A stretch of DNA of 5,774 bases from NCBI GenBank assembly GCA_945929285.1, contig CAMEOC010000082.1, positions 1 through 5,774 on the forward strand, given 5' to 3'. The notes beneath the pieces are model-generated. The model was given only the letters and a program-made list of their open reading frames with translations, had not been told where the DNA came from and did not search any database. Source of the DNA: an uncultured Mucispirillum sp. (GTDB lineage Bacteria; Chrysiogenota; Deferribacteres; Deferribacterales; Mucispirillaceae). This document shows positions 1 to 5,774 of the stretch, in pieces (position 1 is the stretch's first letter; the number at the start of each line of letters is the position of its first letter). Made by a program: the position numbers and the translations under genes.

Positions 1-458
1 TATGTAAAAATATAATCATAGAAAACTGAATTTACAGACTTTTTTTCACAGGCTCCTTTAATAGATTTGAGATGGAATACGGAAATTAAACAGTTTACAC
101 AAAATTTGATACAGGCTCTGACAGAAATAAAAAGTGTCTGTTCCACTAACTTAGATAATATGCCATTATAATATGATTCTAAAATACCAAGTTTATCAAA
201 TATTACATATACAAAATTACTTGTAATATAATAATCTGTAATATCTAACATATACTGCTTATAGTTATTACCAGCTACATCAGATTCTACTTTTTGTATT
301 AAATAATTAAGACTTGCAGCATTATTCTCCAGACTGTATACATTTGTTTCATTATAATATTCCACTGCCAGCGATAAGGGCTTATAGTTTACAACGATAA
401 AAACTGCTATTAAGATTACAGGTACTAATAATAATAAATATTTCTTTTTACTCAACAT
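1..458 (-). CDS. Membrane-anchored protein of unknown function (3' end outside window or frame-disrupted)
   Basis: From ATG 458 the frame stays open to the left edge, giving 152 residues. The start is MLSKKKY followed by a hydrophobic stretch at residues 7-24 (LLLLVPVILIAVFIVV), a signal anchor or uncleaved signal peptide with the rest outside the cytoplasm. Residues 25-108 are rich in Y, N and L and have no cysteine. A GAGGAGG site ends only 1 nt before the ATG, which is too close; the TTG codon next to it at 455 has 4 nt and may be the real start. The character changes after residue 108: four cysteines within 22 residues (116, 120, 123, 137) and many C-ending codons. Dropping one T from the run at 129-133 would instead give LFLSEPVSNFV and a stop at 97-95, a 120-residue protein. 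I recognise no family. A second immunity or accessory gene of this T6SS island is possible but unsupported beyond position. Confidence 0.5.
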   Translation of the reverse strand, partial: MLSKKKYLLLLVPVILIAVFIVVNYKPLSLAVEYYNETNVYSLENNAASLNYLIQKVESDVAGNNYKQYMLDITDYYITSNFVYVIFDKLGILESYYNGILSKLVEQTLFISVRACIKFCVNCLISVFHLKSIKGACEKKSVNSVFYDYIFT

Positions 459-630
459 ACCTCCTCGCCATATTTTAATATTAAACAAATTGTAAGACTG
501 TATTTTCTAATGCGATTATATTATCTATTATTAAGGTTCTTAAATCAAATATAAAATACAATTAAACCCTATTCTATTTCATTTTTATACTTATTAAGCT
601 GTTATATATATCATAATCATTATAAAATAT
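459..630 (-). other. AT-rich intergenic gap of 172 nt
   Basis: This lies between the candidate immunity gene and the left-hand membrane protein gene. It has no open frame of note and no GC-rich stem followed by a T run, so I cannot mark a terminator for the upstream operon. It contains one promoter-like pair, listed separately. Short AT palindromes such as CTTAATAAG occur but are expected by chance at this composition. Confidence 0.6.
515..543 (-). promoter_or_regulatory. Possible sigma70-type promoter for the left-hand gene
   Basis: A perfect TATAAT lies at 520-515 (minus sense), with TTAAGA at 543-538 as a weak -35 (4 of 6 matches to TTGACA) and a 17-nt spacer. It would give a leader of about 50 nt before the start at 458. 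In DNA this AT-rich such matches arise by chance, so this is only a candidate; if real, the left-hand gene is not simply part of the effector operon. Confidence 0.3.
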
Positions 631-1404
631 TTATTTTACAATAAATTTAAAGTTATAATCTATTAAATGCATCTGAAAAAATAATGGTTTTGCTTCTGAA
701 TTATCCATAAATATATTAATCAATTCATCATAAGAGTTTATTTTTATATGCCATGGTTCTTTATACATTTTTTGACTATTATCAATAATTTTATCTACCA
801 AATATTTATATTTACCATTATCATATTCTACTAAAAATAATATTAATTCTTTCATAACATTACTATACTTAGTATCAATACAATCAATAAAAGAAAATTT
901 ATTAAAATAAAATTCTTCATCTAATACAGCATATTGGCCAAGTTCATTTTTCCCCCAGCATAAATACCTATCTTTTAAAAATTTTTTTGCTATGTCCTTA
1001 ATAATTTTTCTATCTTCTTTAGAAATATTATTATATATATATTTATAATATTCTGAATATACATTATCAGCAATCACTGTTACCTGGACATTATCATTAT
1101 AATATGCACCACGGTTTTCTAAATAACATATTGCCTTTTCATGTTCAGATAATTTATTACCATAACAATTAAAAGATGCATTTAATAATTTATTTTCACT
1201 TAAACAGTTTAAGTAATCAAGATAAATACCATAAAAGCTGTTTACTTTTTCTTGTGTATTATTATCCCAAACTTGAAGTTCTTTAAAACTTGGTGAGTTG
1301 ATAATATATTTTTGAAAACACTGCTCTGGTTTTGTATAAAGTTCAGCAGCATATAATATATTTGCATATAAAATAATAAATATTATACTAATTATAGGTT
1401 TCAT
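631..1404 (-). CDS. Exported six-cysteine protein, probable immunity protein of the GH19 effector
   Basis: This is a 257-residue protein from ATG 1404 to TAA at 633-631. It begins MKPIISIIFIILYANILYA, a short basic start, a hydrophobic core and an LYA site for signal peptidase I, with cleavage likely after residue 19 or 20. There is no lipobox cysteine at the cleavage point and no later membrane segment, so a soluble periplasmic protein is predicted. The mature part has six cysteines (29, 67, 80, 93, 149, 175), an even number suited to up to three disulfides, and is rich in Y, N, K and acidic residues. I recognise no family. It starts 25 nt after the effector stop with a strong ribosome-binding site, so it belongs to the same operon. 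Effectors that attack peptidoglycan are normally encoded just before an exported immunity protein that blocks the enzyme in the periplasm; export plus position is the whole case for that role here. An accessory or second secreted protein is the alternative. Confidence 0.72.
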   Translation of the reverse strand: MKPIISIIFIILYANILYAAELYTKPEQCFQKYIINSPSFKELQVWDNNTQEKVNSFYGIYLDYLNCLSENKLLNASFNCYGNKLSEHEKAICYLENRGAYYNDNVQVTVIADNVYSEYYKYIYNNISKEDRKIIKDIAKKFLKDRYLCWGKNELGQYAVLDEEFYFNKFSFIDCIDTKYSNVMKELILFLVEYDNGKYKYLVDKIIDNSQKMYKEPWHIKINSYDELINIFMDNSEAKPLFFQMHLIDYNFKFIVK

Positions 1405-1410
1405 AAATAA

Positions 1411-1416
1411 CTCCTT
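1411..1416 (-). promoter_or_regulatory. Ribosome-binding site of the candidate immunity gene
   Basis: The minus strand reads AAAAAGGAG, then TTATTT, then ATG at 1404. The AAGGAG core lies 6 nt from the start. This decides the start: an upstream in-frame ATG at 1485 would put 27 extra residues before a clean signal peptide and would overlap the end of the GH19 frame. Confidence 0.8.
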
Positions 1417-1429
1417 TTTCCATAAAAAA

Positions 1430-2227
1430 TTATGGAAACTCATTAAAAGTTTGAGATTTATACAGCTTTTCAAAATTGTTTGCACGATTATCTAGATTAA
1501 CTTTACTAACACCATTAATTTTTTCAGCAATTTTTGCCACAGCATTATTAAAAGAACCAGTAAATTTATTGTTATTTTTTTTATACGAGTATGTTCCAAC
1601 AGAATTATCATCTTTTTTGGCGATTATATCACAACCATTTTTTTGCCAATAATATATGGCTGACAATATAGCATAGGTGCCAGAAGTAGACACTATATCT
1701 GGTGTTTTAACAAAGTTAACACTTGCTTCAATCCAATCATGCTTTAAGGCATAATCTGTAAACTCCTGATATTTTGCTCTACCTGTAATTTGAATCAAAC
1801 CTCGTCCTCTATATCTATATCCGTCATCTTGTAACTGATTACCATTTCTGTCATTATAATCAATATTACCTATTTGTTGAACATTTGCTTTTTTTGGCTG
1901 CAAATTTTTAAAGAAATTTTGAACCTCTACAAAATTACAATCTCTATGTTCACATAAAACTTTGCTGTTATAATTTTTTTCGCATGTATTTTTAAATGTG
2001 GCTTGTGCAGATATAATTTTATTTTTATTCAACTTGCCATATGTATAGGCATTCATAACAGCATTTAAATCTTTGCTAAAATTCTTAAATAAATTCATTA
2101 ATACTCTTGGATAATGGTTTAAATTTTCTTCTAATACCATTTCTAAACCTGATTCTTCCTGTAACTGAGCAAAAAAATATATTGAGCTTATTATATAATC
2201 CAAATGCAACATACATTGGTTTACCAT
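1430..2227 (-). CDS. GH19 chitinase/lysozyme-like catalytic domain: C-terminal frame of the split T6SS effector
   Basis: Homology to GH19 enzymes begins at the FFAQ codons near 2176-2165 and runs to the TAA at 1430. The residues between the first ATG (2227) and that point do not look like the family, while the other frame over the same bases does. Numbering on the joined 1260-residue protein: FFAQLQEESG at 1013-1022, with the presumed catalytic acid Glu1020 (the E of the usual 'AQ..HESG', His replaced by Glu); EENLNHYP at about 1028-1035; YRGRGLIQITGR at 1134-1145, the substrate-cleft signature; KINGVSKVNLDNR at about 1232-1244, matching the family's 'INGG..gl.dR' end. GH19 members cleave beta-1,4 bonds in chitin or, in phage endolysins and T6SS toxins, peptidoglycan glycan strands; the latter fits the vgrG context. 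A segment between the second and third motifs carries three cysteines (1077, 1087, 1092). No good ribosome-binding site precedes 2227, so independent expression of this fragment is unlikely. The family is confident; peptidoglycan as substrate is inferred. Confidence 0.85.
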   Translation of the reverse strand: MVNQCMLHLDYIISSIYFFAQLQEESGLEMVLEENLNHYPRVLMNLFKNFSKDLNAVMNAYTYGKLNKNKIISAQATFKNTCEKNYNSKVLCEHRDCNFVEVQNFFKNLQPKKANVQQIGNIDYNDRNGNQLQDDGYRYRGRGLIQITGRAKYQEFTDYALKHDWIEASVNFVKTPDIVSTSGTYAILSAIYYWQKNGCDIIAKKDDNSVGTYSYKKNNNKFTGSFNNAVAKIAEKINGVSKVNLDNRANNFEKLYKSQTFNEFP

Positions 2228-5213
2228 TATATACTCTGTTTAATTCTGCTACTATCTCATCAAGTATTCTATGTTTCTCCGCTCCTTTCACATTATCAAA
2301 AACCTGTAACAGCATTTCTTTTGTGATTTTTGGATATTTATTTTCATACACTAATGGAATATTAACTGCATGTGTTGAACTTATCATATCTTTAACTATA
2401 TTACAATATTTATCTTGTGTTGTATAGGTATAAGATGCACTAAAAATTATATGATTATTAGAATTATCTTTAAAATCTATTGTATTTGATATATTAATAT
2501 TATCCTTATTTATTATATAAGGAGATTTTGATGCAGCTTCTTCATCACTCATATTCTCTGGTAATTTTGATAATACTGGAAGATATGGATACTCTCCTAC
2601 ATTATATAATCTACCATACTTATATAGATATAAGCATGAACTTTTATAATGAAACATTAATGCTGGATAAAATGGAAATGATATATGCATTTCTATATCT
2701 GATTTCTTCATAAAATATGCTTTATCAATATAAGCAAATATTACAAGCATATATAAACCTTGTAATAATTTTTCTTTATCTTCAATATCTTGAGAGATAT
2801 TGATTGTTATCTTATTACCTGTTTTACCACTCAATTCTTTTACTTCTACTTCTTTTGTTGTATTACTTTGGGCATAATATTCTTTAAAAGGTAATATTTT
2901 ATATCCCCATTTTATTTTATCTGACTCATTATCCATATCTATTAATAAAGCTTCTAATTCTAAATCACTTTCTACACTATACAGTAGTCTATCTTTTACT
3001 ATATCTATATTATTGCATTTTATACCAAAAATTGTATTGATTGGTAAATCTCCTTTATTAATCTTAATTTTAACTATTTTTTTCTTATCTTTTGATGTGG
3101 CTTCTGATAAACTACATGTGTCATGGCTGCAATCTTCAAGTGTTTTTTCATCTTTTAAACCTATAGATTTGAAAAATGAAAAATATAAATTTCTACTTTT
3201 ACTATCTGAAAAATCCATATCTACTGCAAATTCGCACTTTGCAATGCCTGATGTTGATTTTATTGTCCCTTTATACACTTCCTCTGTACTTGCTATTTTT
3301 ACATAATATGGAAGACCATCCAGATTTTCAACTAAATTAGATGGCTCAGATGTCATTTGAACACTAACTGTATATTCCCCACTTCCATTAGATGCCTCAA
3401 TATCTTTATTTTCATATTCATAGCCAAATAAATTAATACCTAAATATTTTTTATTTATAGTATAATCATATAAAGTTATTTTAAATGGTAATTTTGATGA
3501 TGTTATTTTTAATTGATTCATATTAATAGAATGTTTGCATACTATGTCATTTTGTTTAAAATACAGCATACTGTTTTCTAATTTATCATAATGAAAATCT
3601 CCTGTAATATGCACTGAATTATAATCTTCTGAATTGTATACTATTAAATTAAAATTATGACTATATAAATGCGTTGAGTCTAATTTAATTTTTGCATCTG
3701 CTGGTATCATCATTGTTATATTTATCAATGGATATTCTTCTAATAATGTCTCAAATCTATAACTTAAATTTACATCAAAACTTTTACAATATATCAGCAC
3801 ATTTAAACCTGTGCCTCTGTAATTAATATTTAAAGAATCTATTTCTTTTTTTACTTTCTGCCTTATATACTGCATAAGTTGACCATGTTTGAAATCATCA
3901 TTTAAAATATAAATATGATTTAAATCATAAACTATTGGTTTGCCTTCCTCATCCTTAAGCATTGATAAATATGTTTGACGCATATTTTCTACTATTAATT
4001 GAAATATACTTCCTGCCTGTGTAATATTTAAGCGGTTATATAAAAAAATATGAGCATAATCTAAACATTCAACAATTATCTTTTTACATAACTTGTTAAA
4101 TATGAGATGAAATAAAGGTGGTTTATATGATGCCATTTTTATTATATCTGATGGATAAGATAGATAATCAGTAATATACTTATTATTAAAATTCAGCTTA
4201 GGTAAAGATTGTATATTTTCTAAATTATCATATTGCAATGCTTCTTCTATTATATCTGCAAAGTTTTTATTATATTCATCTGCTACATAAGATGAAACAT
4301 AAAAATTTAGAAATGAAAAAATATTTTCAAATATTTCTAATTTTTCTTGCTTATCATTTGTAGATTTTACTTCTATTAAATTAAAAAAGAAACTTTCTTT
4401 TACATGTCTTAAGATTGTTTCTTTATCAATTTTTTCTTTTGATGCTATTATAGCAAAATAACGAATAGTATACCATATTAAAAACCTATTCTTCATCTTT
4501 ATTCCAAAAAGAAGCAGCGATAATGTATCTTTATGAAAAATAAATATTTGTGGTTTATTTAAAAATAAAGATATCAATGGAATATATTCTATAATATTTT
4601 CACTAAAAACAAAATTATTGTCTAAAACTATACTTTTCTTTATTTTGTTAGTTCCTATTCTTTTAGATGCATATAGCAATAATTTATCCATTTTAGAATA
4701 TATAATTGGAAGATAATTGCGTACATACAATTCACTATCCAAAACATACGCATTATTATTACTAACAAGCTCATCTAACTGATTATAAGTAAACTTATAT
4801 TCATTTGATAAATTTTTAGATATATAGTTTAATACTTCAGTTCTAGATATTGGTTTTTGTGCTCTATAACTACATTCGGATAAATATTTTATCACTATTT
4901 CTTTATACTTATTTATTATTAATGTCACCTTAGATTTTGTTTCATCTGATAACATATTTATCATACAATCTATATTATATATTTGATTAAAATATAAATC
5001 TAGTGCTTCATTATTTATTTCATTTATAAGATTTAATGTATCTGTATCTTTAATATCATTAGTCATAATAAGGGAACTAAAATCAAAATAACAAAATATA
5101 TTATCTTCTTTAAAGTCTTTAATAATATCTTTATATAAAGTTGGATTTATATATGTAAATATTTCATAAAACTCTACACGGTCTTCATATAATTCTTTTT
5201 TTATACTACTCAT
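2085..5213 (-). CDS. Large VgrG-linked T6SS effector, N-terminal frame (frame changes at 2171 into the GH19 domain)
   Basis: As read, this frame gives 1042 residues from ATG 5213, but residues after about 1014 (FCSVTGRIRFRNG onward) are out-of-frame translation. The true continuation is the GH19 frame, making a protein of 1260 residues. I recognise no family in residues 1 to about 960. Residues 1-430 look mainly helical, with conserved-looking stretches rich in I, L, Y, N and K. Residues about 470-930 look beta-rich. Within them, 634-649 (LPYYVKIASTEEVYKG followed by TIKSTSGIAKCEF) resembles the small beta-sandwich modules with 'lpY.v....G.t...G.a' that often occur in T6SS cargo proteins; this is a weak resemblance. 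From about residue 962 (ITKEMLLQVFDNVKGAEK, then HRILDEIVAELNRVY) the sequence matches the N-terminal helices of a GH19 domain, whose catalytic part lies in the other frame. There is no signal peptide or obvious transmembrane segment at the N-terminus, as expected for cargo loaded on VgrG in the cytoplasm. The gene lies directly after vgrG. The role as an antibacterial effector is inferred from this context and the C-terminal domain. Confidence 0.82.
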   Translation of the reverse strand: MSSIKKELYEDRVEFYEIFTYINPTLYKDIIKDFKEDNIFCYFDFSSLIMTNDIKDTDTLNLINEINNEALDLYFNQIYNIDCMINMLSDETKSKVTLIINKYKEIVIKYLSECSYRAQKPISRTEVLNYISKNLSNEYKFTYNQLDELVSNNNAYVLDSELYVRNYLPIIYSKMDKLLLYASKRIGTNKIKKSIVLDNNFVFSENIIEYIPLISLFLNKPQIFIFHKDTLSLLLFGIKMKNRFLIWYTIRYFAIIASKEKIDKETILRHVKESFFFNLIEVKSTNDKQEKLEIFENIFSFLNFYVSSYVADEYNKNFADIIEEALQYDNLENIQSLPKLNFNNKYITDYLSYPSDIIKMASYKPPLFHLIFNKLCKKIIVECLDYAHIFLYNRLNITQAGSIFQLIVENMRQTYLSMLKDEEGKPIVYDLNHIYILNDDFKHGQLMQYIRQKVKKEIDSLNINYRGTGLNVLIYCKSFDVNLSYRFETLLEEYPLINITMMIPADAKIKLDSTHLYSHNFNLIVYNSEDYNSVHITGDFHYDKLENSMLYFKQNDIVCKHSINMNQLKITSSKLPFKITLYDYTINKKYLGINLFGYEYENKDIEASNGSGEYTVSVQMTSEPSNLVENLDGLPYYVKIASTEEVYKGTIKSTSGIAKCEFAVDMDFSDSKSRNLYFSFFKSIGLKDEKTLEDCSHDTCSLSEATSKDKKKIVKIKINKGDLPINTIFGIKCNNIDIVKDRLLYSVESDLELEALLIDMDNESDKIKWGYKILPFKEYYAQSNTTKEVEVKELSGKTGNKITINISQDIEDKEKLLQGLYMLVIFAYIDKAYFMKKSDIEMHISFPFYPALMFHYKSSCLYLYKYGRLYNVGEYPYLPVLSKLPENMSDEEAASKSPYIINKDNINISNTIDFKDNSNNHIIFSASYTYTTQDKYCNIVKDMISSTHAVNIPLVYENKYPKITKEMLLQVFDNVKGAEKHRILDEIVAELNRVYNGKPMYVAFGLYNKLNIFFCSVTGRIRFRNGIRRKFKPLSKSINEFI
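2171..2177 (-). other. Frameshift site: seven-T run splitting the effector gene
   Basis: In the minus sense the sequence is AAT ATA TTT TTT TGC TCA. Read straight, it gives NIFFCSV and runs to a stop at 2085. If one T of the seven is skipped or absent it becomes ATA TTT TTT GCT CAG, giving NIFFAQLQEESG, which is the conserved GH19 signature containing the catalytic glutamate (Glu1020 of the joined protein). The joined frame from 5213 to 1430 is 3784 nt, which becomes an exact multiple of three after removing one base. An added T would instead lead to a TAG within a few codons. Possible causes are a homopolymer error in the assembly, a recent inactivating mutation, +1 ribosomal slipping (Phe-tRNA can re-pair on the overlapping UUU) or loss of one U during transcription. 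The sequence alone cannot choose. Confidence 0.85.
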
Positions 5214-5218
5214 AACCA

Positions 5219-5224
5219 CTCCCT
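5219..5224 (-). promoter_or_regulatory. Ribosome-binding site of the effector gene, overlapping the vgrG stop
   Basis: The minus strand reads AGGGAG, then TGGTT, then ATG at 5213, a 5-nt spacing. A GTG at 5219 in the same frame would sit inside this site and have no site of its own, so the ATG at 5213 is the better start. The vgrG stop codon TAG (5225-5223) shares bases with the site, which suggests translational coupling. Confidence 0.65.
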
Positions 5225-5774
5225 ATTGTTTTTCTATTTTAACACTGCCTTTAATAATAATACCATTTGAAGATAACTCTATACTGGATGAACCAGATGA
5301 TAATAATAACTTGCTCCCATCACTGCTAATTAAAATATCTCCTATCTCTAACTGCATGTTAGACTGGCTTTTAAATGATAAATTATTATTGGATGATATC
5401 TTTAACTCATCACATGAGTATATATCCACATATTCACTTGATAATACAAGGCTTTTATCTGATAAAATTGTCATATATTCTAAAGATTTAATTGTACTAT
5501 CTCCATCTGATACCATATGTAAATGACTTTCACTAGATATATTTATACCTGCCTCACTTGATATATCTATACTGCCAGAAACATTATCTTCTATATTACC
5601 ATTTACTTTTCTTTCAACTTCACCATGAATATTTATAATACTATCTCCCTCTATTTCCACTATCTTATCGCCGCTTATAAACTCTTTACTGCTCCCTGCT
5701 ACCCGAAGTGTATTTTCTGCCCCTACATTTAAAGTGTTTGATAACCCCACTGCTGTATCTTTACTTAAGGCTAC
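5223..5774 (-). CDS. vgrG: VgrG spike protein of a type VI secretion system, C-terminal part (5' end outside window)
   Basis: The frame is open from the right edge to a TAG stop at 5225-5223, giving the last 183 residues. A GTG at 5750 is not the start, because the eight codons before it stay open in frame to the edge. The visible sequence is a run of short alternating beta-strand repeats (for example NTLNVGAENTLRVAG, then IVEIEGDSIINIHGEVERKV and NGNIEDNVSGSIDISS). This is the usual look of the gp5-like needle and DUF2345-like C-terminus of VgrG, which forms the trimeric membrane-piercing spike on the Hcp tube. The later part is unusually serine-rich, about one residue in five over this piece. 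No extra enzymatic domain follows the needle, so this VgrG looks like a carrier rather than an evolved VgrG. Only 9 nt separate its stop from the next gene's ATG, and the stop overlaps that gene's ribosome-binding site, so the two are co-transcribed and probably translationally coupled. The family call is firm; the subtype cannot be given without the N-terminus. Confidence 0.88.
   Translation of the reverse strand, partial: VALSKDTAVGLSNTLNVGAENTLRVAGSSKEFISGDKIVEIEGDSIINIHGEVERKVNGNIEDNVSGSIDISSEAGINISSESHLHMVSDGDSTIKSLEYMTILSDKSLVLSSEYVDIYSCDELKISSNNNLSFKSQSNMQLEIGDILISSDGSKLLLSSGSSSIELSSNGIIIKGSVKIEKQ

Noticed and set aside
459..633. Rho-independent terminator after the candidate immunity gene
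   Set aside because: Only short AT palindromes are present; no stable stem followed by a T run was found on the minus strand.
1405..1485. Longer start for the candidate immunity protein (ATG 1485)
   Set aside because: It would put 27 residues before a clean signal peptide and overlap the GH19 frame; the ATG at 1404 has an AAGGAG site at 6 nt.
2171..2177. Classical contingency-locus phase variation at the T7 run
   Set aside because: The tract is short for replication slippage, and equally long or longer runs lie intact in coding sequence nearby (T7 at 982-988, T8 at 1575-1582, T7 at 1889-1895 and 1974-1980). The tract is not special in length, so I list phase variation only as one of several possible explanations.
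2177..2227. ATG at 2227 as an independent start of a free GH19 enzyme
   Set aside because: There is no ribosome-binding site, and the residues encoded before FFAQ do not match GH19, while the other frame over the same bases does match its N-terminal helices.
2107..3306. Plus-strand open frames at 2107-2427, 2528-2713 and 3013-3306
   Set aside because: They lie wholly inside the effector coding region on the other strand, have no convincing ribosome-binding site or family motif, and are expected from low stop density on the reverse of a long coding frame.
5311..5526. Plus-strand open frame of 71 codons opposite vgrG
   Set aside because: It is antisense to the clearly coding VgrG needle repeats and resembles no known protein.
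1..5774. tRNA, rRNA, CRISPR array, insertion sequence or attachment-site repeats
   Set aside because: I saw no direct-repeat array, transposase motif, terminal inverted repeat pair or GC-rich RNA-like segment in the window.

Overview
This is an AT-rich stretch (roughly one quarter G+C by eye) in which every supported gene reads on the minus strand, so the text below runs from high to low coordinates. The composition, the type VI secretion (T6SS) cargo and the exported proteins suggest a low-GC Gram-negative bacterium. Campylobacterota or a Deferribacterota member such as Mucispirillum would fit, but nothing here fixes the taxon.

Layout. (1) 5774-5223: the 3' end of a vgrG gene, encoding the beta-helical spike of a T6SS; its start lies beyond the right edge. 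(2) 5213-1430: a very large VgrG-linked effector gene. Its first 1014 codons run in one frame. The reading then has to change frame at a seven-T run (2171-2177, minus-strand sense) to enter a clear glycoside hydrolase family 19 (GH19, chitinase/lysozyme-like) domain that ends at 1430. As given, the gene is two overlapping open frames. Removing one T restores a single 1260-residue protein with the conserved motif FFAQLQEESG across the join. (3) 1404-631: a 257-residue protein with a signal peptide and six cysteines, starting 25 nt after the effector stop behind a strong ribosome-binding site. By position and predicted location it is the probable periplasmic immunity protein. (4) 630-459: an AT-rich gap of 172 nt with a possible promoter but no convincing terminator. 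(5) 458-1: a membrane-anchored protein of unknown function, open to the left edge, possibly with a second single-base frame disruption near 129-133.

Working model (inference). VgrG carries the large effector on the T6SS tip into the periplasm of a neighbouring cell. There the GH19 domain cuts the glycan strands of peptidoglycan, and the small exported protein protects the producer and its kin. The roughly 960 residues before the GH19 domain match no family I recognise. The main open question is whether the frame break is a sequencing error, an inactivating mutation, or a recoding or slippage event that controls production of the toxic domain.
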